This document shows, one piece after another, positions 32,206 through 44,005 of a stretch of 64,000 bases of DNA. The position numbers and the translations under genes are program-made. Each line of letters begins with the position of its first letter. Within the stretch, counting starts at the first letter, position 1. This DNA comes from Strongylocentrotus purpuratus (lineage: Eukaryota > Echinodermata > Echinoidea > Camarodonta > Strongylocentrotidae): positions 4,585,563-4,649,562 of the forward strand of contig NW_022145601.1 in assembly GCF_000002235.5 (NCBI RefSeq). Reading direction: 5' to 3'. Under the pieces are notes generated by a model that ran no database searches, was not told where the DNA came from, and worked only from the letters and a program-made list of their open reading frames with translations.

Positions 32206-35200
32206 ATGTCGCTGATACAGAATGCCATCTTGGTGGCCGTTACAGCATGCCTTGTTGCCTTCCTGCCAGGGTATTTCCAGAAGGTACCACCCATAGTCAT
32301 CCATGGAGAGGTTGCCAAGGGGTTTGAACCCGTTCTCGCGAAGTTCAGGTATGAATTAAACATCTGTAAACTTAGTGATCTTAATCTGGAGGTGTGGTAT
32401 ATGACTAAGGCATTGATTGGGCAGTATTACTGTATTTAAGGATTTAAATCACTAATTGAAATGGGCATCGCTACTGAAATGCGCGAATGCGATGTTCACT
32501 GTACTAGTTCTTAATTTGTTTTGTACAGCACTTACCCATATGGTTTACATATATGGGGAAGGAGGAGGTACACGATTTCATAACTCTTTTAGCATTCATT
32601 TCCATGGCATGGTTTAGCGGGATGTTCCTACTTCTGATATAGGGGCCGGCCTAGCTGTGAAGTATAAAACATCATAATAACCACGAGTCAAAATATTGCT
32701 CGTTCGCTTTGCTGCTAGCTCATAGTGTAGAGTTGATATTCATCCAAGAGAGATTCAACCCCGCATGGAGAAGGCTGAACTTACTAGAGGGGGGTTAATG
32801 ATCGATTGCTAGAGTGTACATATGCATGCAAGGGAGAGAGAGAGAGAAAGAGAAAGAGAAGGGAGAGAGAGAAAGAGAGAGAGAGAGGGGGAGGGAGGAT
32901 GTTGGATGGGCGTGTAATCCCACAAGGTTAGTGAACATGGACCTAAACATTTGAATTCGTTATTTTACTAAATTACGTATATACTACCTGCAGAAACTTA
33001 GCAAACACAAGAAAAACCTAATCAGCTAACTAATCAATCAAACCACACACAGGAAAGATATTAGTTGATCTCACATCTGAGTCATTCCCTTTTCTTTCTC
33101 TTTTGGTCGAAAGAGAGAATTTTGAAAATGGTGCAGACTCCCGATACGGAGGATCAGCATTGGCCGTGTATCATAAAGGCAAGAAGATCATAGACATCTG
33201 GGGAGGATTTGCCGATGTAGAGAGCAACATAGAATGGCGTCAAGACACAACGACGGTTGTTTTCTCTGCGACTAAAGGTGAGATCCCGGTAGTGTCACTT
33301 CGGTGAAAACCCACGAGAGCGAAAGCCCACTATAATAGACCAATCGGTCCCGTGGGCCTTTTAGTACCCTTTTCGGATGGCTCACTAGAACCGACGGTCG
33401 TCAGGGCCGACAGTCTACAAAACCAACAACTGTCGGTCGCATGAGCGTTAAAGTCACATTTCAGGGGGCTCACCACACAAACGGCCCCGAGACCGACAGC
33501 TCACAACGGCGACAATTTCCATCTGTCGTATCAATTTCTTTGTCTTGTTGGTCTGATAGCTTGTCGGTCTAGTGGGATGTTGGTCTCGTGGGTTGTCGAT
33601 CAAGTAAACGCCTTTTTTTCAAAGCCGGTCTCATCCCTAAGCTGTCGGTCTACTGGATGACCTTATCACTTTATTATTGACTCTGTTTATGCATATTAGA
33701 AATGTAGCGTAAACCTTGGGGTGTTTCACAAAGACTAAGATCAACTTAAAGTTAGACTTAACTAAGGCAGGCTGCTCAAGCCACTGTTTTCTTTTATCAT
33801 TAACTGGCATTGGTCTCCCAAAGGACTTACACATCATCATGGTCACAAATCTACAGAATTAACATTTTTGGATTATTCATTATTGAAGGATAATAAAATA
33901 TCTAACAATCATATTGGTGAGAGCAAACAGTGGCATGAACGGCCTGCCATAGATAAGTCCAACTTAAAGTCAATCTTAGTTTTGGTGAAACAACCCCAGG
34001 TCATTTTCGGGGAATGTTCGTGGCTGAAATGTTTTTGGATTTGGGATACGTGTACGTCTTTTTAAAGGGGAAAACAATTCACGAAAAGGGGGTCACATTT
34101 TTGCAACTTTCGCAAACAGGAGAGAGCGTATGCACTTGCTTTCCTAAAGTGTGGTACGTTTGTGAATGTGTCTCGATAATCCCATATAGGGCGATGTCTA
34201 GAGCTCTCTTTTACTTGTTTTTACGGAAAAATAGGGTCAGGTTTTGTGGAGAATGTTCTAGAAGTACGCATAATAGGGGGTGATTTTAGACTCCGCTATT
34301 TATTATGATGCAATATCACCGAGATTGAGATCCTTCTGTGGTATATTTGAACTTTGTTCGGATGGCACTTGTTGTGTCAACAGATCGACATTGACAAAAC
34401 TTTTGCTCCGATTCTGAAACACAAAATCCTGGATTTACCTCTGCTATAATGATAATTATGAACCTGTAGGTCAGTCAGGAACCCCATGACTTGTACAAGC
34501 CGATCGCCTGTCTTATTATCAAGATATTTATGGTAGGAAATCGAAATTAAATTTTGCGTTTTCCTAACGGTTTTCATAACACTACAGTCTATCGGGGAAA
34601 ATGAGTATATGGTAAAACTTGAGATTTGACATTGTTAAGCGATGCCTTTAAAGATAAAAGTTATATATCAATAATGGTGGTGATAACACATTGAGAAGCA
34701 ATAGGCTATTTTCGTAATGTAACCAAATGCTATGCAAACGTCTTTGTGAAGTGCATAATACGATTGATTTCATTCCCTTGTTAAAGATAATTGCACCTCA
34801 ATAGGCAGAATGCTTTTGCATAATTATACAAGTGTGTTATATTTGTTGGTATAGGACAAACAATATGGCTTATCCCACCTAGCAGTTTGCATTCTGACTA
34901 TTGAATACAATTATTCTTAACAGGTGAATGAAATAATTTAAATTGAGGCAATTCCCAAAGGCGTATGTATTAAATTGGGTTACCTTACAAAAATTGCCTT
35001 ATTAGGAATGGCTTATTATACAGCACTCAGGTATAAGAGATTGCTAAAAATGGGCAAAGATTGCCCCTGTATATTCAATTCAATGGAATTTGTCATTATT
35101 TTGATACATCGATTAGTTCATGATATCTAACTTCACAATAAAAGGACACTTTGTAGATTTGTTCGCTGAACTGATGATTGGACGTCATACAAATACTCGC

Positions 35201-38200
35201 ATAACCCAATAAAGAATTACTTTCATGTGTGGAAATCACTCCTAAAATACGTGTGGGGGCGCATATTTGAACTCTGTGGGGCTTTTTTCTGACAAGAAAG
35301 GGTCATCGGGTTTTAGAATGATTTTTTTCCTCCAAAACTAGATTGGCAGAACAAAAGAGAAAATAGTTGGGTACATATTTTGTTAGGCTATGGTGCCCCC
35401 TTTCCAAAGTCGTGAAAGGGTCTTCCTCCTTGTCCCCGGGATTTCAGCTCGTGCTAGCTCTTAACAAGAAAACATTATAAAATAATTCTATCATTCCTAC
35501 ACACAGGTATAGCATCAATCTGCATCGCCATGTTGGTGGACAGGGGTCTCTTGGACTATGATAAACCAGTATCTCTATACTGGCCAGAGTTTGCACAGAA
35601 GGGCAAGGGCAAAGTGACCGTCAGACAACTCATGGAACATATGGTCAGTTCAGAATTATTATTATTTTTATTATTGTTATTTTGAAACACGTTTTAAAAA
35701 TTTAAATGAGTTAGATCTTAGTAGGGTTTGTTAGAGTCCTGTTCTCTATTCAAAACAAAACAAAACGTAACACAAATTAATTTTCTTGTTAAAATGGACG
35801 TGATTATCAAATAATGTTGTTTAAACAGAGATTAATGTTGTGTAAGAGATTGTTTAAACAAAGTTGTAATTTTTGAATGGCTCAGCCGAACATACACTAC
35901 GTGCATGTTTTGTCATATTAACATGACTTATTCACATAACTGCGACTTAATCAATATTTTCCTATTGTCATTACCGTTTACTAGGTTAATGATATATGTT
36001 TATTTTGCAAATGAGTATTTTTTTAAAAACTGTTTTGTATAAACGTTATAAACGATGTAAATATGTTCATGTTTATTCAGGGCCCCATGGAAGACCACTA
36101 CTTGTTGGTGGATGGGCTACCCTGTCAAAAGATTAGAAATAAATAAATAAAATAAATGTGATTGATAAGAGCAAGTCGTTAGTGTTCATCTAAACGCATA
36201 AATTGGACCATTTTAAAGGTACGTATTACAAAGTTTTGGTATAGGGTCATGAGTTTGGTTCAAATTAACATATTGGAAGCATATGCGTTCCTACAATATA
36301 CATTGATCGTTGTCGAGGTTGAAATCGAGTCTAAAGTTATGAAATTATAAATAATAAACTCTTTATGTTGTATAGCTCCCTCTCAAGGTCAAGATATTAA
36401 TTTAGCTATGAAACGATGTTTCTTGACTGAAATCGACCGATTAGCTATTCTCGTTTGGAAATTATATATCTCAACTACATATTCTGAGATTTTCATGGTC
36501 GTAGCTACGATTGTACGGCCATAGGCGCTATTTGAAATTTATCAAAATTTACCGGGAGCACCGGTAAATTTTTATATTCAATTTTTCTCGAAAACAGAAG
36601 TGTTTTAGGGGCTAATTTTTTTAGTGCTTATAATACATCCACAGGGGCATCCAAATATATCAAAATTGTAAAGATTCACTATCCACCCAATTTTCAAAAT
36701 TTCCCAAAACTTTGTATTACCTTTAAACAAAACTTTTCGAAGACTGTGGCCGAAATCTTTGTAACATTGACTGACCTTGATAGGCCGGCCTGACCCTCAT
36801 GGCTCCACCGGGGATGACCATCGACACCCTGCAGGATGTAGCACGAGGGGGAGAACTGATGGCAGCAGCTGAGCCTCAGTGGGAAATAGACGGGAAGAAA
36901 CATGGTTACCACGCCCTAACTTTCGGCCCGCTCACCAACGAGCTCCTGCGTCGAGTCGACCCGCAACACCGCACCATGGGGCAATTCTTTGCAGAAGAGA
37001 TCGCAGAACCTTTTGGTAAATAAACTAATATATGTAACCAATGCCAATTGGCACAGTCCATTGTGTGACACACGTGCCAATCGCCTCAAAATATAGACAC
37101 TACTGACTTGTACAATATAGTCACACAAAAGCTTTGCAAAATTACCAGTATCAATCTTGATTTAATAGCTTCATGGCAACTTTCTCATACTCTCGAATAA
37201 TCTTTAAGCCATTTGTATGAAAATACTATATTTGAGAGACCGGTACTCAACTGGAAAAAGAAGAAGAAGAAGATGATGACCCCCTGTGAAAAAAAATGTA
37301 GCGCAGAGCGGTCATTTTTAGTTGCTTGACACATAACGAGATGAAGGAAGGTATACTGTCTATGCGGAATCGTATTAAACGTAATAATCGTATTTGATCA
37401 GGTTTTGCTAATCATGATCTTAATCATGTTTGTTGTGCTATCATTTTATATGATCAGAATCGGTCTTACCTAATTTTAATGAGTGAGTATTCAGTCTATC
37501 ACTGCCCTCATAAAACACTGACAATTTCACTCAGTCTGATTTGAAATGAACTATATATAAATACATGATGATGATGATTTTGGACTTGTTACTAATCAAC
37601 ATTATCATTATTATCGTCGTCACCATCGTCGTCATCATCATCATCATCATCACGACGATCATCATTTTCATCATCATCATCATCGTCGTCATCATCACCA
37701 TCACCACCACTATGTTCATAATCACCATCATCACCACCACCATCATCATCATCACCACCACCACCCTCACCACCAACACCATCACCATCATCACCACCAC
37801 CACCACCTTCATCATCATCACCACCACCACCACCATTATCATCACCACCATAACCATAACCACCACCACCATCATCATCACCACCACCATCATCATCACC
37901 ATCATCACCACCACCACCATCATCATCACCACCACCACCACCTTCATCATCATCACCACCACCACCACCATTATCATCACCACCATAACCATAACCACCA
38001 CCACCATCATCATCACCACCACCATCATCATCACCATCATTCACCACCACCACCATCATCATTATCATCACCATCATCCTCCTCCTCCTCCTCCTCCTCC
38101 TCAAATATGACGCGGCAAAACCGCGGCGTTTTTTGACATGATGACGTAGTACGTAAAGTGTAATGCGCTTCACATTGCCCATCTCATCACACTGAGCTGA

Positions 38201-41200
38201 AATACGCGTAGGACCTTAGTTCCGCGCAGTTGTCATTCATTTACACATACATAAACCGCTGCGGTTTACCGCGTCATTTCTGAACAAGCCTCACAGCGTG
38301 TCCACACACAATTTTTGTTATCCTGAAACTCTATAACGAAACGTCGTATAAAGAATCATCGTATACATTCCAGGGTGTCCACACAAAAGAAACGTCGTTT
38401 AAAGAATCATCGTATAAATTCCAGGGCGTCCACACACACAAGAAAGTAATCCTGAAACTCTACAGCGAAACGCCGTATAGGTGCGCAGTTTGCTAATTAA
38501 TGCGGTCATGAAACGGAAGCGGAAATGGGACGTCAGGTCTCCTTTCGCGCGCGGTCACGTTAAGCCCCGCCCAGTTATACCATTCTAGTTGACCAGTTAT
38601 ACTAGTTACATACACACACAACACATTCCGTGATTCTTTATCGAGTTTTAGTTCAAAACGATGCCCAGACCCGCGTTTCGTTATACGACGTTTCGTAAAT
38701 ACGACGTATCGTTAGTAAGCGTCCACACACACACACACACAGTTTTATCGTATAACTATCCCGAAACGGTATAACTCTACCGTTTCGGGATAGTTATACG
38801 ATGAATTTGTTGTGTGTGGACACATGGTCAGTTGTGTTGTGTTTGTCTGACAGGAGTGGACTTCCACATTGGACTGCCATTTGATCAGAATTATCGAGTA
38901 GCTAGATTGATTGAAGGAAAGATTGGTCGGCTGTGGGGACTCGACGATCCTCTCATTCGCCAGATGACATTACATTTCCTAACGACTCCATATTTCAAAA
39001 ACATCCAAGAAAACCAAGGGGCAATCATGAACACAGTAAGTAGTTTGTCAATTCATACAGTTGCTCTAGGCCTATAGCTAATGGTAATCAGTCCCCGTCT
39101 TTTTTTGAAGGGGGGGATTTAGGGGCGGTCTGGGACTAACATTCGGTTGGGGAACTTTTGTGATACAAGAACAATCAACATAGTTATAATTTTGTTTATA
39201 CTGGCCCTCAGACCACAAATCAACCAGCCCTCAAGCGACAATATTGAGCGCCCGAGGGGAAAAACTCATAAAACTCATCATGAAGTGTCAGCACTTGTGG
39301 GCATACGTAAATAAAATATCCTTTTCATTATTACTGCATCAAAATCAAGCTTGATATACTTTTCCTTTCATTTTGAATGTACTGTTATTGAATATGTTAG
39401 AGTTTTCATATAATTATAGGACTATGTAAGAAAAGAAAATGTATACATGCATGTATCATGATAGTGTACTGCATGAACAATGTTGCCTATACAGTAGGAA
39501 CAAAAATCGTACGTCTTTTGATGAAAATAGTGAGAATGTGGTCTATTGCCCTATAGATTTCGTATATGATTATCTGTTGGAGTAAAAACACTAATTAAAT
39601 AAAAAAAGATTTCATTTTTAGTGCTCACTACCGCCCCCGCCCCGCCCCCACCCCCTCCCCCGGTTGAGCGAAAACAACGGTCTGCACGATTTTCCCTGTT
39701 GAGCGAAAATAACGGTCTGCGCGATTTTCACATTTCCAGCCCCCCCCCCCTTCCCCCCCCCCCCCCCCCATTGGAAAATCCAAGATTCGCCACTGATTGA
39801 AGTCACTACCTTATGACCATTTCCTCTCATCTGAACAATGTTACCAAGTCCCTTTAATTTCATTATTATTGTTTTCATCGTTATTATTATTATCAGTATC
39901 ATCAGTACATGTACCTCTTTCTTTTGGCTAGCTGATGGCCCTAAACAGTCCCTATCTTCGGGCTGTCGAAGTGCCCTCTGTCAATGGAATTGGGACAGCC
40001 AGAGCCATCGCAAAGGTAGGATTCACTTTTTACTTCATGAAGCTAATATTTATAATAATAATAATAACCTTGTAAGTTACACAGGGAAGCCTCATTAGCT
40101 TCAATGCTGATCTTCCTGAGGGCCCTGCAATTATTATTACCCCAAGCGATTGCAAGGTACCCATTTCCACCTGCATGGAGAGTGTCCAATGTGGATTACT
40201 GTCTTGCCAAAGGACGTTAGTGCCGGGCTGAGATTTGAACCCTCACACCTTGGATTGAGAGTCAAGTAAATGAACCACTTTACCACGACACCTCCACATC
40301 ATGAGTGTGCTCAGCTAATATGTCAAAAGCCCAAATGGTGCCATGCCCATGATGCTACCCCACTGGTAAATGAACTACATTAGCCCATTACTGAGAGAAT
40401 TCAACACCGTATACTTGTCAGCCACAAACTCATTGCATTTTGGAAAAAAATGTACTTCACTCGACTTCTTTAATAGATGAAGAAAAAGATCGTTAGATAT
40501 ACGTCTACAAATCTGAATTCGTCCTTGACTAAGGGACAGTACCTTGTATCCTCTGGAAAAATATAAGTTTAAATATAAATGCAACTATCATTGTATATTA
40601 TGCTTCATCTTCTTCGTCGTCTTCTTCTTCTTCTTCTTCTTCTTCATCATCTTCTTCTTCTTCTTCTTCTTATAATATCATTGTTATTCATTAATTCATT
40701 AATTGATTAATTAAGTAATCAAATAGTATTTATACGTAGGGTAAAAAAACCAAGTGAGTTTTATTAATATTACTCTTCCTACTGGCCCCACACTTATTAT
40801 TATTCCTGATTCAATATTGTTGTTATTATGATGTTTTTCTTATTCTTTTAATTATTCTGATCGATATTTCAACATCATTACTATCAATATCATCATTACC
40901 TTCCTTTTTTCCCATCATTAATATAGTATTGATATTATTGCGAAAAAATATCCAAAGAATAGTAGTGCAGGGCAAATTCATTGAATTTCCGTTATAACTA
41001 CTACAATGAGCGTTATGATTCATCATGTCAATTGTTACTGTCATTATCTTTTTAATCATTGTCACATCATTATCCTGGTGGTTATGATTACAATCTTCAT
41101 ATTATTATCATTGTGGCGATTAACATCATTTGGTCGGCACCCAACTTCGAATGAGGACCTCGCTGCTCGTTGTTAATGCGTTAAGATTGCTTACGGTGTA

Positions 41201-42064
41201 AGACTTTAAGTAAAATTGAGGTTTCGAAATGAAAAAAAGCGTCGGTAAGGTCTTTACCAAAAAGACTACCTCACAGAGATAAAGTTTATGGACTCCTGTA
41301 AACCTGGCTTCTGATTCTATTCTTAGGTTTACGGAATTTTAGCGGCCGGTGGCGTCGATCCAGAAACTAAACTGAAGTTGCTATCGAAGGAAAGGATTAA
41401 TGCATTTATGAACGCCAGCACTGTAACACAGGATGAAGTGCTAGGATTTGACTTATCACATACTTTAGGGATGGTCACAACGAAGTATGTCATGGTGAGT
41501 ACTAATGATGATAGTAAAATTAAAGACAGCATTGATTATTTTGTAGTGCGCCATCGATCTAGCAGTTGCATTTTACAGTCGTTTTAAGACAAAAGTTCGG
41601 AAGTACAATCATACTCATAGTTTAAGTTTCCCCTAAAAGGTGTTGCTCTTGTAATGCCCTCATCTTTTGATCATTCCAACTGAGTACACCCTTTTTAATG
41701 TAGAGCACAAAGATCACAAAGACTTACGAAAGATCAACTTATACTGGCCTTGTCCATCACCTTCTGAAATGTGTGAACACCCCCCCCCCTCCCCCGAGTT
41801 GATGCAGAATGTTTCTTTCATGATGTAATGGCATGTCGAATAATCAATTGATCTCTTAATATCCCTCATTTCTGCTCTCTTCAGAACGGTTCGGTTATGG
41901 GATTCGGTCATGAGGGTGCAGGCGGTCAGAAAGCATGGGCAGATCCGAAGAATAAGATCGGTTTTTCGTTCGTCAGCAACGCCCTTTCACCTTACACGCA
42001 TAACGGAGATCACAGGAGTCAAGAATTGACCGAAAATCTGTACGAATGCTTAAGGAAAAAGTAG
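32206..42064 (+). CDS. Serine beta-lactamase-like protein 2, 429 aa, 8 exons
   Basis: Exons: 32206-32348, 33114-33277, 35507-35643, 36784-37015, 38854-39035, 39932-40015, 41327-41494, 41885-42064 (TAG). Phases close and give 429 residues. Exons 2, 3, 4 and 6 equal those of gene 1 in length (164, 137, 232, 84 nt); exons 1, 5, 7 and 8 differ by multiples of three. The N-terminal anchor (AILVAVTACLVAFLPGYF) and motifs are kept: S99-A-T-K102, Y190-H-A in HGYHALTFG, and G-H379-E-G in FGHEGAGGQ. It is therefore a tandem duplicate that probably keeps hydrolase-fold activity. Introns are larger than in gene 1 and packed with transposons, several ending within 60 bp of an acceptor. Confidence 0.87.
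33290..33660. repeat. Inverted GACCGACAG minisatellite
   Basis: Units such as GACCGACAGCTCAC and CCGACAGTCTAC run through the left half, and the inverse form (GTCGGTCTAGTGGG, TTGGTCTCGTGGG, CTGTCGGTCTACTGG) through the right half. It begins 13 nt after the exon 2 donor of beta-lactamase-like gene 2. Same architecture as 58267-58600 but with a different unit. Confidence 0.6.
33717..33997. mobile_element. TIR element family 3, short copy (281 bp)
   Basis: Tips GGGGTGTTTCACAAAGACTA and TTAGTTTTGGTGAAACAACCCC are inverted repeats extending through AACTTAAAGT. It shares tips and an AGCAAACAGTGGCATGAAC block with 23436-24109. Intron 2 of beta-lactamase-like gene 2. Confidence 0.7.
34390..34653. 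mobile_element. MITE family 4, copy 1
   Basis: Contains CACTACAGTCTATCGGGG, TAACGGTTTTCATAACAC and AGGTCAGTCAGGAACCCCAT. These are shared with copies at about 43382-43690 (same orientation) and 54318-54703 and 62876-63263 (opposite orientation). Full copies end in TTTAAAGGGATC inverted repeats; this one has degraded tips. Intron 2 of beta-lactamase-like gene 2. Confidence 0.65.
36213..36726. mobile_element. TTAA-flanked MITE family 1, copy B (514 bp)
   Basis: Tips TTAAAGGTACGTATTACAAAG and CTTTGTATTACCTTTAA; the interior matches 3867-4364 closely. It ends 57 nt before exon 4 of beta-lactamase-like gene 2, so it probably supplies or displaces part of the branch-point region. Confidence 0.75.
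37565..38100. repeat. ATC/ACC microsatellite with 135-bp higher-order duplication
   Basis: About 535 nt made of ATC and ACC triplets (GAT/GGT on the other strand). A block containing CTTCATCATCATCACC and CCATAACCATAACC occurs twice, 135 nt apart (landmarks at 37807 and 37942). It is open in several frames on both strands and would encode His-, Thr/Ile- or Asp/Gly-rich peptides. None has a credible start or splice context, so I treat it as non-coding. Intron 4 of beta-lactamase-like gene 2. Confidence 0.85.
38101..38285. mobile_element. CGCGG-type TIR element, copy 2
   Basis: Tips TATGACGCGGCAAAACCGCG and CTGCGGTTTACCGCGTCA are inverted repeats. It abuts the microsatellite on its left. Matches 42106-42307 and 1-210. 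Confidence 0.65.
38298..38824. mobile_element. TGTCCACACACA foldback element with perfect hairpin
   Basis: Outer ends GTGTCCACACACAA and TTGTTGTGTGTGGACACA are inverted. The interior repeats GTCCACACA and CGAAACGTCGTATA motifs. Near the right end 38747-38771 and 38778-38802 form a perfect 25-bp inverted repeat with a 6-nt loop (ATCGTATAACTATCCCGAAA at the outer side). The element ends 29 nt before exon 5 of beta-lactamase-like gene 2. Confidence 0.7.
39610..39795. repeat. C-rich dispersed repeat
   Basis: Two direct copies of about 45 nt (GTTGAGCGAAAACAACGGTC and GTTGAGCGAAAATAACGGTC) lie between C-rich tracts, including a C run of about 16 near 39755-39769. It resembles the G/C-cored elements at 29293 and 53057. 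Intron 5 of beta-lactamase-like gene 2. Confidence 0.5.
40050..40296 (-). mobile_element. tRNA-derived SINE, copy 3
   Basis: The minus strand begins GGTGTCGTGGTAAAGTGG and continues to GGGTTCAAATCTCAGC (B box). The body carries GGTACCCATTT and GCCAAAGGACGTTAGTGCC on the plus strand, and an (AAT)n tail at 40050-40068. Intron 6 of beta-lactamase-like gene 2. Confidence 0.75.
40610..41110. repeat. CTT microsatellite and ATT-rich low-complexity sequence
   Basis: (CTT)n with CTCT variants at 40612-40672, then 400 nt of ATT/ATC-rich sequence. No exon or transposon signature found. Intron 6 of beta-lactamase-like gene 2. Confidence 0.6.
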
Positions 42065-42105
42065 TAGATGTGGACATCTTCTTTGTAATGCCCTTGTTGA
42101 ACCTT

Positions 42106-42307
42106 GTTCAGATATGCAGCGGTAAACCGCGGCGTGTTTTTAAATGATGACGTCACGTATAAAACGTTTCACATTTCTGTATCTCATGAAACAGACGTCA
42201 GTGAATGCACAAAGGACCCTTTTTTGCCTGATTATCATTCATTTATATATGCATAAAAACCCAGAGGTGGTATTTGTTAGCCACGGTAAACCGCGTCATA
42301 TCTGAAC
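42106..42307. mobile_element. CGCGG-type TIR element, copy 3 (202 bp)
   Basis: Tips GTTCAGATATGCAGCGGTAA and GGTTTACCGTGG (seen as CCACGGTAAACCGCGTCATA then TCTGAAC) are inverted repeats. It is the best-preserved of three copies and starts 42 nt after the stop of beta-lactamase-like gene 2, so it is probably within the 3' UTR. Confidence 0.7.
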
Positions 42308-42559
42308 TGTAGTTTTATAAAGTAGTTTAACCGGAGTTTAGAATATAGCTGCGAACATGATACCTGCAAAGTGACCGTTTTATATCGCTATTCAAATCTA
42401 ATTCAATCTATTTCCAATCCAATAGATCTGGTATAGTGTCTTTCCTAGTAGTTGCAGATCTAAAGCGCTGAATAATTTGCTCCAAACACTATTGTTACGT
42501 TACTTAAAGTTAAAACTTTGCTTGTGATATTGACTTTTCTGCTTCGCTACCCCTGCCCC

Positions 42560-42880
42560 AACCCCCTCTCTCCCTCCCCTCTCTCTCTATCTTTTTTTTC
42601 CTCCCTCTATGTTTCTCTCTCTGTCTCTCTCTGTCTCTCTCTGTCTCTCTCTGTCTTCCTACCACTTTCTCTCTCTCCTCACTCTCTCTTTCTGTCTCTC
42701 CATGTCTCTTTTTCTTTCTCCCTACCCCTGTCTCTCTATCTTTTTGTTTCTTCATGTCTCTCTATCTTTCTCTTCGTCTCCCTACCCCTATCTCTATCTC
42801 TTTCTCCATCCCAAGTCTTTTTTTTCTTCTTTTCCTCCCCTACATCACCTCTCTTTCTTCTACATTCCTTTTTTTCTAAT
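42560..42880. repeat. CT-rich microsatellite region
   Basis: Runs of TCTCTCTCTG and CCCTACCCCTGTCTC, polypyrimidine on the plus strand throughout. Long open frames on both strands here (Ser/Leu-rich or Glu/Arg-rich) are composition artefacts. Confidence 0.85.
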
Positions 42881-43381
42881 ATAGTCTTAGCTTTGTCTTG
42901 TCTTCATACGCCCTTTTCTCCACTCCCCCCCCCCCCAAACCGAGTGGAGATTGGCGTCGTTCCGTAGGTTTCTCCATATATAGTTACTCGCATGATGTAA
43001 AGACAATTACTTGAAATTATTAATTTAAAAGTGCTTTTTAATTATGCAATTAGTATACAAATATTTTATTCAATTGTTCTTTGTATAATTTAGTTTCTTT
43101 ACCAACAAATCAAGCTGATGTATAATTATAATGTGCAAACAAATAAAAACAAAGGAAATAAAGTAAAGTAAATAGTTCCAGAAAAAAATGGTCGACCTTT
43201 TTTTCCTTCTAGTTGATACACCGTGAAATATTCATTATCATGAAACCATTAGGAAAATAATGTATAATACATTTCAGTAGAGTTTGATTGATATATATCT
43301 AGACCTGACAGACTTCCAAACCAACACCGGAAAGACTAGGCCTAATCAAATGCAAACTTAATGAAATATTTGGAGAGCATC

Positions 43382-43690
43382 AAAGGGATTGGCTATATTT
43401 GTCTCAGATTCTAAACAAAATCCTGGATTTAGCTCACGCTGTAATCTCAATTATACACATTTAGGTCAGTCAGAAATCCCATAACGTTTAAAAGCCGACC
43501 GCCCGTCTCATTATCAAAATATTTATGATTGGAATTCGAAACTTCAAAAACCGTTTTTCCAACGGTTTTTATTACACTACAGTCTATAGGGGGAAATTAT
43601 TATTGTATTATTATTTATTACACCATATCACAGACGCTGATAACACGTTGGGCCATGCATCTCAGATTTGGCATTGAAACATCACATCCT
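43382..43690. mobile_element. MITE family 4, copy 2
   Basis: Begins CAAAGGGATTGG and contains AATCCTGGATTTAGCTC, AGGTCAGTCAGAAATCCCAT and CACTACAGTCTATAGGGG. Same orientation as the copy at 34390; right end diverged. Confidence 0.65.
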
Positions 43691-44005
43691 TATTAATTGA
43701 AAATAGCAATATTAACTTGAAATTTGGTGTTGTTAAAATTGTCGGACATTGTTTGATGACTTTGAAAGGTCCACGGATTTTCATTACATTTACATTATAC
43801 CAATATGACGAAAGAGATGAACAACATTCTTAGGTTCTACACAAAATGAATTAACTTGTAAAGGAAAAGTTGCGGAATGATTTAAAAGTATTCTTTTCAC
43901 ATTCCTTTCCCTTCTTCTTTTTCATTTCTCTCGTTGAATATATGATAAGGGAGGGGGCTCGTGCCCGTTAGGCTACGCCACTAATATTCGGTGTCTAAGT
44001 TAAAT

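Noticed and set aside
37531..38182. Long open frames of 170-196 codons on both strands
   Set aside because: They are produced by the ATC/ACC triplet repeat; low complexity, no start context or splice continuity with the surrounding gene.
42510..42967. Ser/Leu-rich and Glu/Arg-rich open frames on opposite strands
   Set aside because: Composition artefact of a CT/GA microsatellite.
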